Shown here piece by piece: positions 51,256-63,875 of a stretch of 64,000 nt of DNA. Numbering within the stretch: the stretch's first letter is position 1; each line of letters begins with the position of its first letter. A model generated the notes under the pieces. The model ran no database searches, was not told the DNA's origin, and worked only from the letters and a program-made list of their open reading frames with translations. The translations under genes were made by a program, and so were the position numbers. The stretch is taken from positions 10,919,237-10,983,236 of the forward strand of contig CM022671.1 in assembly GCA_012295275.1 (NCBI GenBank), in the 5' to 3' direction. This DNA is from Chrysomallon squamiferum. Lineage: Eukaryota; Mollusca; Gastropoda; Neomphalida; Peltospiridae.

Positions 51256-51977
51256 CAAAAATGTACAGAATGAAATATAATTGTTATGAGGATATAACAA
51301 TATAGAAATATGTAAAAAGAATATAGAGATTTTAATATTAATAACTGTATATTATTGTTAGAGTTTACAAGATGAAGATTTAAACATTAGTTTAGTGCAA
51401 TAATTTTTTATTAATATAAAACTATTTACTACATCAAGGCTGTTAACCTGTTGTTGGGATATAAACTTATTAGGATTTTTTAAAACTGATATTTAATGAA
51501 TTATCCTTCTTTATTTTATTTTATTTTAAAAAAAATTATTACTGCTTTTAAGATTAGATTTGTTTTTACATTTTTTACAGTAAAAAATCAAAGTTTTTTT
51601 AATTTGTTCAAAGACACACTTTTAAACTTTGTGACAAATCTCTATTAATTATATTATGTGTATATATTAACAGATGTAAAAATGAACTATAATAACAAAT
51701 TAAATGTTGTAAACCTTGTGCCTATTGGATACACAATTCAGATAACATGAAATACTGAAATGTGTAAAATGAATTACCTGACACTTAATTAGCTTGTCAA
51801 AGTTACATAATAAATAGAATCAAATAAAAATTACTGTTATTATTTTGTGATTAAAATAATAATAATAATAAAAAATATGACTGAGATATGTGTTTTGTGT
51901 CCTGTCTATATATTAATGTACTGGTCTGGTTAGAAGTATTGTCAGATGCTTGACTCATTTAGCATCATTCACTTCCA

Positions 51978-52517
51978 ATGAGTCATTGCTCTATTCTGTT
52001 CTCAGCTGTTCTAACAGAAGACATGGTATGTACTGACCAGACTGGGAAGGTGGAGATAAATGGTCGTACGTGTTTAATTGAAAGAAGGTAATTATATTTT
52101 ATATCCAGAAGAGATGTACATTTTTTTAACTTATTATTATTTTTTTTTTTTTTTCGCATGTATTTGTAAGATTACATTAATAAGTTTTATTGACCTTTTA
52201 CTAATTAAATATGTAACTAAATGTATAAAATTGTGTAACCCAAACATTTAGCAGATGTTTCAGAAAGTCCTCAATTCCGGTTGAATCACCGATTTAGCTG
52301 ATGTAGAAACACTAATGTAGCTTTCTTGTACAAACAGACCCGCTGAATTACAGCAAATCCTCGAAAGCTTAACCTCATTGCTCTTGCACACGAACTGCTA
52401 ATGAATAGTCCATTACCGTGTTTATTTTTGTCTCATATTTTGTTAAACTGTTTTACATGTTTCAGTGATTACTTTGTTTTTAAAACATGCCAAGGTAATT
52501 TTGATGAAGGCTGGTGA
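51978..52517 (+). CDS. Candidate two-exon microprotein gene, possibly secreted
   Basis: Proposed exons 51978-52087 and 52466-52517. An in-frame TAG lies just upstream of the ATG. The donor is AAG then GTAATT; the acceptor is ATGTTTCAG. The phase-2 junction keeps the frame open, giving 53 residues. The N-terminus (MSHCSILFSAVLTEDMVC) has a short hydrophobic core like a weak signal peptide; the body includes 'TGKVEINGRTCLIER' and 'SDYFVFKTCQ', with four Cys in all. A second donor-like site after 52494 could extend the gene further right in phase 1. Composition differs from the flanks. The family is not recognised, and an upstream exon joining at the acceptor before 52006 is also possible. Confidence 0.3.
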
Positions 52518-53375
52518 TGTTCCTTTCGCTGGAAATATGTTGACACCAACGTTGACGATCGCCAACTATGACAAAAACTAAGAAAATCTCATTACATGTA
52601 AGATTAACAGACTTTTAGTCGCTAGTTTACTGAAAGACTGCAGACGGTGGGTTTTGTATTATTATTATTTTTTAATGTCGTTTTTAGCCTCAGGTTAAAC
52701 TATGGCAAATGTATACGTGACATTTCGTAATATGATAAGCAGATTTTCTTTCTTTTAATTAAACATATGATTTTTTAGTATCCTTAGGCTGCCATTTAGT
52801 TATCTGAAAGTCCATCCATTCATCCCATACATGTAAATGCAAACATACATTTCTCTGTCTAAGCTCTCCTTTCAGATAAATATAAAATATTCTAAATCAA
52901 AGAAAATTGCTTTAAATATATGTGTCTGTGTATATGTGTGCATGAGAGTATATACAATACAACCCACAGACACACATATACATGCACACGGACACTCAAG
53001 AACATATATACACACACACATTACCTCTGCTTAAGGAAAAAGGAAATAACACAGTACGATAGAAAAAATAACGCACATTTTAAATAAATATCTCGGACAT
53101 CTGTTAATAGTTTTAATTTGTTTCATTATGCAGTTACCATGGTATTACGCTGACTTTGTCTTCTGAAACAATGCTGTCAGCTGGAACTGCGCTGAGGAAT
53201 AATTGATTATTTTATTATGAACCGACATTTTCCAGCTCTGCGATCTTTTCCCAGATGTATTATGTAATGATTCAAATAGAAGGACTTTAGACACGTTCTC
53301 AATATATTTTGTGAAAAGTTGTTGTTTTATGCCTCTGCACGCACACACGTCAAAACCCACACACCAACATACATA

Positions 53376-53545
53376 CAATAATACACTCATAGATACGTAC
53401 AAAAATATATACACAAACACATCTACATATACATACATATGTACAATAATACATTCATAGATACGTACATACCAAAAATATATACACAAACACACCTACA
53501 TATACATACATACATATGTACAATAATACATTCATAGATAAACAC
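53376..53545. repeat. Tandem duplication of a 68-77 bp CA/TA-rich unit
   Basis: The anchor CAATAATACA[CT]TCATAGATA begins at 53376, 53444 and 53521. The intervening sequence (CAAAAATATATACACAAACAC and relatives) is also shared, with a few ACAT insertions between copies. Confidence 0.8.
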
Positions 53546-54248
53546 AGAGAAAAGTACACACACACACATATATACATGGATATATACATAATACATACAC
53601 ATATAGTCATTACACACATATATGTTTACAGCACACTCTTAAGAATTAGCTTTAACTGATTTTAAATATATGCTTTAGTGTAACAGAAAAAAAATAATAA
53701 AATAATAAATAAAAAAAGTAATAATACTAAAAGAATAATGGTGATAACGTACATGAACATTTACCTAGTGTTTTGGAATACAGAGCGACATAACCGTCAA
53801 ATCATCTCGTTGACTTTAATTGGCACTCACTACGAATTTTAAAGCAGAGAGATGGAAATGGTATTTAACTGCATGGAACAGATGATATCTATGGGAGCGG
53901 ACGGAATCGTTTCCAGTACATCAGTTTCAGTTTGCTTGTGTTTAGTACGACTTCTATCGATTATATTAGTTAAATCTTACTGTCACTGCCATCTACTGCT
54001 GCTATTACTATTACTACTGCTAATACTGCTATTACTACTACTACGACTGCTACTGTATATTTTCTATATATTTATTTATTTGTTAAGGTAATGGCGTTCC
54101 CCTAAACACTGGATATCATAATAAAATAAAACAAATGACAAAATATCAAGTGCATGCACAGCTATAACTCTGCGGTAACATGCAGCAAGCAGTATGTACT
54201 GTTTTCGACAGTTTAAGCTAACTAGCATATATTTTCTTTCTTTTTATC

Positions 54249-54303
<55 letters not shown>
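54249..54303. repeat. (ATT)n microsatellite
   Basis: About 55 bp of uninterrupted TTA repeats. Confidence 0.95.
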
Positions 54304-54304
<1 letters not shown>

Positions 54305-54546
54305 CATTATTTCACCCTTTTTCTTTTCTTATTATTATTTTAATTTCAAAAAACATTTCTCGATGTAACATGCCATGCTTTCAAAATACATTATATTCTC
54401 TGACAGAGATCGTAACAATATTATTATTACAGAAAAATACAATTACGTTTATTCCTAGCCTTAGGGTGTAAACGCGTGCAATATCATTAAGTAAGTCAAG
54501 TTAACTACACACTAAGAACAGCATTTGACTCTCTATTAAGTTTAAT

Positions 54547-54551
<5 letters not shown>

Positions 54552-54588
<37 letters not shown>

Positions 54589-54611
54589 ATAATAATAATA
54601 ATAATAATAAT
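54552..54611. repeat. Poly-A tract followed by (TAA)n
   Basis: 35 A residues running straight into eight TAA units. The A-run plus TAA tail is a common ending of LINE-like or SINE-like insertions, but no element body was recognised to the left. Confidence 0.85.
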
Positions 54612-55235
54612 AGTAAATAAATAAATAAAATATTTTCGATTTTATTTGTTAAGTTAAAAGCTGTGACACTAATATTTAATTTTTCTTGTTTCTTTCATAG
54701 CCTCATCGTATTTTGAGCATTTTCATCTGAAATTTAAAACATGTCTTACTCATCAATGTGTTCAAAATCAAATTTAAAGCATTTTTCATTAATTTGGGAA
54801 TAAAAATCCATCTGGAATATATTTTTATTTATTTTTACATTATTTATTCATTAGAACGTACGAGTACTTCAATCAGTGGATGTCTCTAGCAAAATTCCAT
54901 TTAAAAACGTATCCGTTAAATAGGGAATAGGCTGAATGTTCCCTTTTCTCAAATTGTACAAGACAGACAGACAGAAAAAGTTGAACGTACTAATCAGAGT
55001 TGTAAGAGGGTCCTTTAGTCATTCATATACATCTGTCTTTATCATAGCAGTAAATAAATAAATAAATAAATACCAAACTAATTACAGCAGAATTTAGACA
55101 GCCGTATGTTTGTGATGATACACAGACGTGTTATGTTGTACTCACTGACTGAAAGAACTTACATTAAATAGGTTTTTCTACTCTTTCTACAATAACACGA
55201 CGTGGGTTAAGACTTTAGTTACTGTAAAGAGTGAT

Positions 55236-55244
55236 ATTATTATT

Positions 55245-55289
<45 letters not shown>

Positions 55290-55298
55290 ATTATTATT
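55236..55298. repeat. (TTA)/(TTG) trinucleotide array
   Basis: About 60 bp, TTA units flanking a long TTG block. Frames through it encode homopolymers on both strands and are artefacts. Confidence 0.95.
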
Positions 55299-55696
55299 TT
55301 TTTTTTTTAAACTAAGTATCATAATTAAACCGAGAAAAATTACTGACAAAGCGTTTGGATGCATTGCTTCTGTCAGATGTCTTCTTGATGTAACAAATAT
55401 AGAACGTAACACAGAACATATAACCACGCACTCAAAATTAAATATATATATTGCAGACGCTGAGGTGTAAAGACATTAATGACCAAGAAGTGCAGATTAA
55501 CAAATGATTCCTACGAAGACAACACTGAGTAAAGAACGATTCAAGTAATCGATATATTACTGCTGCAATGACGCATAAATCGTCTCAGAAATCGAAACAG
55601 AAAAAAATATACTTTAGAAAGAGTATCTGGTCAGAAAGAAGACACAGCCAGAGAACCCGGAATGTGGAAACGTGGAACGAAGCGGATGAAATAACT

Positions 55697-55700
<4 letters not shown>

Positions 55701-55762
<62 letters not shown>

Positions 55763-55930
55763 TTTAATTATATATACGTGTGTGTCTGTGTTTACACACA
55801 CACACACACACACACACAGAGAGATATTTATTTTTTATATATGTGTGTGTCTGTGTTTACACACACACACACACACACACACAGAGAGATATTTAATTTT
55901 ATATATATGTGTCTGTGAGAGAGAGAGAGA
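55701..55930. repeat. (GA)n followed by a 64-65 bp tandem unit with GT/CA inverted arms
   Basis: (GA)30 at 55701-55760, then units starting TATTTA at 55761, 55825 and 55890. Each of the first two contains a GTGTGT arm followed by TTT and an ACACAC arm, then GAGAGA. The GT and CA arms within one unit are complementary, so each unit can fold into a hairpin. Confidence 0.85.
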
Positions 55931-58024
55931 CAGCTAAATGATGACATACACAAACACACACATACACACATACAAACATACAGACACAAAAACCTGTATA
56001 GCGCGTATAAAAACAGAAATACATAAAACACAGAAGCACACAGGCATATAGAAGTGACAAGCCAGTTTCAGTCATCCATCGTGGATTGTCAGCTAAACCA
56101 GCTGAGACGGGGGAAAAATGAAAAAAATGAAAAAAAGAAAAAGAAAAGGAATTAAAATGAATAAATAGACGGCAACTATTCCTAGTATACTCACTAAATA
56201 ATATTTTATGAAATTAGCTTTGCTGAAGTATTGTCCCTGTACTGTTTTCAGGACTTGTTACCACTTTCAAAAAGTAATAATAATAATAATAAAAAAAACA
56301 GTTTATATATCCTACCCATTCCTGTCCACTTAAACCTCTAAATCACAATTTTCAAAGAGTTAAGCAAAATAAGCGTGAAACCGATTCATAATAAAATTTG
56401 AAGAAATGAGTTAAATAAAGCTTTACTAAATAAAATGTTAAATATTTTCCCGTATGATAGCAGTTCAGATTTTCTAGAGATTTTAGATATGATTTAAAAG
56501 AAGAAGAAAAACAACAAACAAAAAAACTGTATTATGATGAACTGAGGTGTTTCACTCAAGGCGCTAATTTCACTAGAACATGGCTGCCAGCATTTCCGTA
56601 TAGCATGAAGACTGGATAGCTCATATTGTCTTCTTTTGAAATAATAACATTAGTAATGTAATAAGCAGTATATAATGACGTCCATAACACTATTTTTTTT
56701 TCTTGATATGCATTTTCAGTTGTATTTTTAAAAAAACAGGAACAACAACAACAAAATAATAATAATAAAAAAAATAATAATAACAATAACAAAATAATTT
56801 TAAAAATAAGAACAAAAAAAGAAGAAGAAAATAAACTGTAATAATAGTAATAAAAGGAAACAAACGAAAATAATTAATTTAAAATAAACAAATAAATAAT
56901 AATATAAAAAACCCAAAACAACAACACAAAAACACACACACACTAAATAACAATAAACCGTGTTGTTGATGATTTTATTACATTATTCAAAGCAGCATTT
57001 ATATATATATATAATAGAGCATTTTACTAATGTTATTAAGAACAAACCATTATAAAAACCAGTACAACTAATTATAACGATGATGTGATAAAAATGGAAT
57101 GTACAGGTTTAAGTAAATTTGAGAGCAAAAGGTGGGTGAGTACATCAACGCTAAGACGACAGGTACATAACGGTAATATCACACTAATTGTACCATTGTT
57201 CACGTTAAGTAAGTGACTTGCTCTAGCTCTTTCACAAGTCTGACATTTAATGGCTGCACGGAGTCGTTACCTAATGTTGGAATAACAAAAGACTTTGGAT
57301 GTTTATGAAGATTCTGATAATTCTGTTCTCGCATTTGCTCCACCCACGTACGCCTGCTATGAGAGTTATACCATTACAAGTACGTATGAACCGAATACAA
57401 CACACATACGCACGCAAACACGCACACTTGTACATTCAGCTTTAAATCAAACCACCCCCAGCAACGTGTTCTATAAATCGAATTACTGCTACTACTATTA
57501 CAATATCACTTATTACAATTACTGCTGATACCTGCAGTCGCTACTACACCTACTACCAGTACCACTACAACTACTACTGCTGCCATTACTACTACTACTT
57601 ATTCAGCTATTACTATTTCTGTTACTACTACAACCATAATCAACTTTACTTATTATTAATAATTATTACCGTTAATGTTGTTGTTCTTCTCCTTTTATTT
57701 TTGTTTCATTACAAACCACTTTACTTATTATTATTATTTTTTTACAGTCAAGAATTCTTTTTTAGACGAGTATATTTGTATTGTAATATTATTGACTGGA
57801 GCCTCGGCTCTTGCAGAATCAGTTTCACTGGCTGCCCGGCAAGCTAATACAGCATACAACATTCTACCTGTGTGTGTGCTGTCTTTTTGTGATCACGAAG
57901 CATTTTAGTTTTTAATTAATTGGCTAATTATAAGCGATACAGTTTCACTATCTTTATTGTACAAAGGCATGCGGCTTAGAGATACAGAATAACGTAGAAA
58001 ATAATATGACAACATTGTAAAGGA

Positions 58025-58151
<127 letters not shown>

Positions 58152-58787
58152 GAATGACACGTGTTATAATAATAAATGTTAAAAGCTGCCAGTAAGAAAC
58201 AGCTATTCTTATTATCTTCTGAATTCAGCTTTTTACTCGTTTACCAAGACCAGACTCCACGAAACCCAGAATTTTGCTTTTGCTTTTAACAGACAGGAGG
58301 GAGCACGTACTAGCGCTTTTTAAAACCAGTTAGGTGTTTCCTGCATCCTACAAAACACACACACTCACACACACACACACACACACATGTATGTTTACCA
58401 AGAAAATATATCACGAAACGCTAAATTTTGCTTTTGCTGCTGCTGCTACTATTACTATTAATACTGCTGAACAACGTGTTTGCAAAAAAGGCTTTCAGAC
58501 TATTTATCATGAACAGGAAAACATATAAAAATAAGTAAATAAATAAAAATGAAATCATGAGAGGCCATTTTGATTATAATCTGGATGTGTTTTTTAAATT
58601 ATTATTACTCCACCGGAAAACAATTTTTACAAATCATTGACTTGTTTATCGATTTATCTTTTGTCAACTGAAATATCTGGAAGGAGGACTGAAGCTTTTT
58701 TGATACTAACTCCATTTACCATGAATTATTTCCTCCTTGAAGGCAAATCTTAGAATGAACACAGTCTGCTTATCTGTGAAACTTGTA

Positions 58788-58819
<32 letters not shown>

Positions 58820-58823
58820 ATAA

Positions 58824-58875
<52 letters not shown>
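58788..58875. repeat. (ACT)n(AAT)n compound microsatellite
   Basis: ACT units turning into AAT units at about 58819, with one ACT reversion near 58842. Confidence 0.95.
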
Positions 58876-59629
58876 TGTTAATGTCTAAAAAACCAACAAA
58901 ATTACCATTTTATCTTCACCAGACAAATACGTTGGGAAATGTGGACGTTCAAAATTTGAGATTTTTGGTAAATGCGAGCCGGGCTACCAGTCTTTAAACA
59001 CGCGTTCTCCGAGCTGATTTTAATAATGTTTATATGCTGGAATAGGAATTGCATAAGGAATCGAAATTTAAGCATGTCAAGGATTCTGAACCTTTTGACC
59101 TTGTGGGCTATATGATTTTAAAATTACTTTTAGTCAGAATTATAGCCCAGTAATAATGTGAAAAAATAACGTGTAACATTCTTTATAAAACAGTAATGTA
59201 CAGTTAAAGTATGGATATCTCAAGCAATAATGAATTAATATTCTTAGCATTGTTAAATTTCAAATTTCTAGTCTAACCTAATTTCTAGTCCGTTCTGATA
59301 CATTTGTACTGAGCTTACTTGAATTTTGCTCACGTGAAGACTCTGTTTTAATTGAAAATTTATAAACAGATTTTTAAATCTGAATTGCTAACAAACTTCA
59401 GGTTACAATCCAGGTGTACAAACTCACCTGTCATGTGAGTATACATTAAACTCTAGACTGGGCACCTGCTGTCTTGGCGCTGGTCATAATGACTGTGGAT
59501 ATTTCTTTTTTGTCGAGTATATCAGATATTTTTCTTTTAACACCAAAATCTATTATCGCCTACAGTTAGTGCAGCCAGATTGACATCAACCGACATCGAG
59601 GCCATACGGAGAAATCTCTCACTGCTAAA

Positions 59630-59781
59630 ATGTATAACGAAATCCGTTACAAGATTATTTCGGTGTTATGTTGTATATTAGTTGTTTTCCAGTCTTCGGT
59701 AAGTACAGTTTTGTATTGATATTTTTTTTTTTTTTTTTTTTTTTAATAACCGATTTATTATTTTCTTCTTTTGTTTGTATT

Positions 59782-59812
<31 letters not shown>

Positions 59813-60275
59813 TTAGTTTTTAAATATTTAAATGGAATGTATTTTCGTTCACTTCTAAATGTTTAATGATTATTAGGTCAGATATACGTTTCTAGTATTA
59901 ATGATAAAAGAAGAAACCAGAGTAGGGGTCATGGATCTTTGATAAACATCTTATGAAAGACAGGCAAGCACATACCACATATTTTAATAAGTATTTTATT
60001 GTCCAGTTAGAATTAATCATGTCACTTATCTAACATAATTCTTGCGTTCTGATCACCAGTCCATTCATTTTGTGATACAAGATTTTCATTAAACCATTCT
60101 GAAAACACCGGGATGTTTTCTTTCCCACTCTGTTTTCGTGTCTGTCAGTCTGTCTAATTTCAACAGTGTTAATTTTTTTATGACCAGTTAGAATTAATCC
60201 TGCCTATCAGACCTAATCCTTTTGAACGCCAGGCTACAAACCATCATTCTCTGTAACATAATATATTTATTAAAA

Positions 60276-60367
<92 letters not shown>

Positions 60368-61990
60368 ACTTTAAAGCAGTGTTCATAGTTTTCATCAGTC
60401 CGTTTCGAGCAATATAAAAATGTGAAAACTCTTTTTGTACTTAGAGGTTAAACAAAGCAATTTCGTTTTTGTTTTCTTGTTATTACGTTTTAGTATTTCA
60501 TTTATTTTGTTGCAGACACAAATTAGATTTTATTATTGTTTTCTGTTTGTTTAGTTCGGATGATGAACATAAGCACACAAAAATGCAATTAATTTTAAAC
60601 ATTGAGAAGTAAACTGTAATATACGTGCTGAGAATAGACGATCAAATTATTTGAAATTTCTCTCTGACTACCATCTCTTTACCGTACACACGCACCAGTA
60701 CGCGGATAAGTGAGAAAACCATAAAGAGGCAAATACATGAAACAAATCCGAAAACGCGTAATGTAAATCGTTTTACTTCACTTTCGAAATCATTTTTTTT
60801 TTTTTTAATTTAGAAAAAACCAACAATAACAATACAAAAAAAAAGAAAAAGACAACTCTTATTTCTTTTCTTTATACGTCATCAATCAATGCAATCCCAA
60901 TTATATACTTAATTTTTCAACAGTTGTAATGGCTTTCGGATAACACGAAATAACGTGGGCGTCGAGCAGTTTGCATCTGTTTGTGATGAAAAGAAAACAG
61001 AGGAAGGGAAATGTTCAGTGGTTCTTAGTCATTAGACCACAGAGAAATCTAATTTTATCAGTTGTACAATGACACGCAGTAGAATCAAGGAGAAATCTAA
61101 TTTTATCAGTTGTACAATGACATGCAGTAGAATCAAGGAGAAATCTAATTTTATCAGTTGTACAATGACATGCAGTAGAATCAAGGAGAAATCTAATTTT
61201 ATCAGTTGTACAATGACACGCAGTAGAATCAAGGAGAAATCTAATTTTTATCAGTTGAGAAATCAAGGAGAAATCTTTTTATCAGTTGTACAGACACGCA
61301 GTAGAATCAAGTAGAAATCTAATTTGGCTCAAGTAGAACACAGAGAAATCTAATTTTATCAGTTGTACAGACACACGTTAGAATCAAGGAGAAATCTAAA
61401 TCTAATTTGAACTCTAATTTGGTTTTGTATAATGACACGCAGTAGAACCCAGATAAATCTAATTTGGCTCAGATGTACAATGACACGCATTAGAATCAAG
61501 GAGAAATCTAATTTTTATCAGTTGTACAGACACATAGTAGAATCAAGGAGAAATCTAATTTTTATCAGTTGTACAGACACACGTTAGAATCAAGGATAAA
61601 TCTAATTTGACTCATTTGTATAATGACACGCAGTAGAATCAAGGATAAATCTAATTTTTATCAGTTGTACAGACACACATTAGAATCAAGGAGAAATCTA
61701 ATTTTATCAGTTGTACAGACACACATTAGAATCAATGAGAAATCTAATTTGGCTCAGTTGTACGGACACACATTAGAATCAAGAACAAATCTAATGTTTC
61801 CTCTTACAGTATGTTCTTTTAATAGAAGTTAATGGTTTCTCTTGGAAAAAAATACGACAAAGTGTACACAGTGGTCATTCGTGACTTGGTGAAATGTAAC
61901 TCCAATTACTGGTACTTACAGCTGTGTTCCTGCTGGTTGTTACCGGAGATACAGGATGTGCTTATCTGTTTTATGAACAACTTCAGTGAG
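59630..61990 (+). CDS. Probable first exons of a secreted or membrane protein gene (continues right)
   Basis: Exon 1 (59630-59698) has an ATG in fair context (TAAAATG), 23 codons with a typical signal-peptide core (IISVLCCILVVFQSS) and a perfect donor (TCG then GTAAGT). This exon is the better supported part. The next phase-compatible exon proposed is 61826-61990: acceptor TTCTTTTAATAG, donor GAG then GTAACC, phase 0 on both sides. It encodes 55 residues with four Cys (including 'VKCNSNYWYLQLCSCWLLPE') and the sequon NFS. If the second donor is not used, the frame stops after ten more codons at 62021-62023. An alternative acceptor (CCTCTTACAG) lies 17 bases upstream of the chosen one but soon hits a stop. 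The family is not recognised. The intron holds a CT microsatellite and the 48-bp minisatellite. Confidence 0.4.
59779..59814. repeat. (TTTA)n microsatellite
   Basis: Nine TTTA units; a 24-base T run lies just upstream at about 59720-59744. Confidence 0.9.
60278..60366. repeat. (CT)n microsatellite, about 88 bp
   Basis: Uninterrupted CT repeats, inside the putative first intron of the gene beginning at 59630. Confidence 0.97.
61042..61800. repeat. 48-bp minisatellite
   Basis: Unit GAGAAATCTAATTTTATCAG, then TTGTACAATGACACGCAGTA and GAATCAAG. Copies begin at 61042, 61090, 61138, 61186 and 61234, exactly 48 bp apart and nearly identical. Further right the copies vary in length and sequence (GGCTCAG replaces TTATCAG; ACACGTTAG replaces ACACGCAG) up to about 61800. 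Because 48 is divisible by 3, several frames stay open on both strands; they are not genes. The array ends just before the acceptor of the proposed second exon at 61826. Confidence 0.95.
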
Positions 61991-63261
61991 GTAACCTACT
62001 CTTCTTTTGTGTCCTGGCGCTGATGTAATTTGTATTACCTATTTTCTAGTACATACCTATTTAATCTCGTTATAGAAACAAAGGTTTGACCTTTAAATGA
62101 AAACCAGACTTTTAATACAATAAAGGAAAATGTTATTTTGATTATAGATATTCAGCGCTCTTGTTCCCACGCACGTATCTTTATACTTACTTTACGACTT
62201 TCCGATTACAAACTGTTTTTATTTACATAATTAAAAATATTTTAACTCTTAACTGGGCTCTTTTTCTATGGTGTGTACTTCAATGTCTTTAGAATATAGC
62301 ATTTGTATAATACTTAACATAAGAAATATTATTGTTACATATTATTACATTACTGTTATTTTCTTAAAGTATTTGAAACGACGAAAATAAAGTCCAAAAT
62401 TATAGAAGTTAGTGTGAAAAAGTTTACATATGGATTTATTTTTTTAATAGCTCAATAGTTAGTATTACGTGTAACTAGCGTTATCCTCTCATCATTAGCA
62501 GTAAGATTCACACCTTCACATATATTTTACAACAGTCCTTTGTAAATATTTACTCTAAAAATTAATAAAGCAATGTTACAGTGTCAAAACATTATGGACT
62601 TTCAAAAATATATAAATATTTGGATTTCACAGCATATACTCGTTTACATCTATTTCTTAACAATGTCTAAAAGGAATTGTTAAAATAGTCTTTGTCCAAA
62701 AACGTTTAACTGATTTCCATGTGTGTAAAATTATTTGTCTTTTCTTCAACAGTGAACTGTTAATGAATCATCTTGCAGTTTCAGTCTATATCAAAATAAA
62801 ATAAAATAAATACATAAATAAAGCTGACACAAGCAATGGCTGGAAAACATATATCTTAGTTTAAGATAATTATTTGCTGAAAAGGTTATAAATATTCAGT
62901 GCATGATTTTAAAAGCAATTTACCTTTGTTGGAGCCACAAATCAAAACCAGTCCCTTGTGTGAGGTTTTAGGTTCACTGACTGAATGACAAACTACGTTC
63001 ATGCACAAACAGTTTGTTTTCTATTCTTACCTCGTCTACATTGTATAAAATGTTTACGGTTCTGATGATTTACGTCATCAACAGAGAAACAGGACATAAA
63101 TACTATCATAAGGACTGCCGCTGTTCTAATGTGAATCATTGATTAATAATCAAAATTGATTACAAATATGGATTCCTATTAAATGAGGTATTCCTTTAGT
63201 GAGATGAAGAAGTATTTTAAAAATATTTTATATTACTTGCAAGTTATATCGGTAATATTAG

Positions 63262-63264
<3 letters not shown>

Positions 63265-63324
<60 letters not shown>
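63265..63324. repeat. (GT)n microsatellite
   Basis: Thirty uninterrupted GT dinucleotides. Confidence 0.97.
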
Positions 63325-63327
<3 letters not shown>

Positions 63328-63625
63328 CATTCTAAGCAAACAAAGGAAGTATAACCATAAAGTGATATTACAAATTATGCAATCAACAGTGACAATAATT
63401 ATGTGCAAGTTAATGAAAAACTAAAAGATCACATAAAAATACAAAATTTTATGTCAATTAAAAGTCTTTCATTTTAAGTAGGATTAGAAACAAAAATTGT
63501 TTCTACCATTTTATTGTTATACTTCATTATTATGTAAGAGTGGTGGTCAAACTCAAAACACTCTGGCTTTTGAAAATTATAAATGTTAAACAGCAAATAG
63601 ATTGATCAATTTTTAATTTCCATTT

Positions 63626-63742
63626 AATAAAAAGTAAAATCAGTTTTAATTTAACTTAATAAGAAGTAAAGTCAGTTTTAATTTCAATCAATAAAAAGTA
63701 AAATCAGTTTTAATTTACTTAATAAAAAGTAAAATCAGTTAC
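63626..63742. repeat. 32-bp minisatellite, about 3.5 copies
   Basis: AATAAAAAGTAAAATCAGTT followed by TTAATTT starts at 63626, 63658, 63690 and 63721 (spacing 32, 32, 31). Confidence 0.85.
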
Positions 63743-63875
63743 TCATTTTAAAATGTTAATGGACTTGACACTTAATTTAAGAGCTGTCTGAAATGAGCAA
63801 TGTTCTAACGATAAAAATATTTATGCTTTTACGATCAAAACAGAAAATTTTACAAGAAATTTCAACTCTTTATGA

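Noticed and set aside
54552-54611. Poly-A plus TAA tail as the end of a retrotransposon
   Set aside because: No element body, reverse transcriptase frame or target duplication could be seen upstream; treated as simple repeat.
57295-57528. Plus-strand open frame beginning MDVYEDSDNSVLAF
   Set aside because: The first 30 codons look plausible, but the rest is CA/TAC repeat translation and no acceptor or partner exon was found.
61015-61314. Open frames with repeated blocks (SRIKEKSNFISCTMTC and reverse-strand equivalents)
   Set aside because: They are translations of a 48-bp tandem repeat, open only because the period is divisible by 3. No splice or start context.
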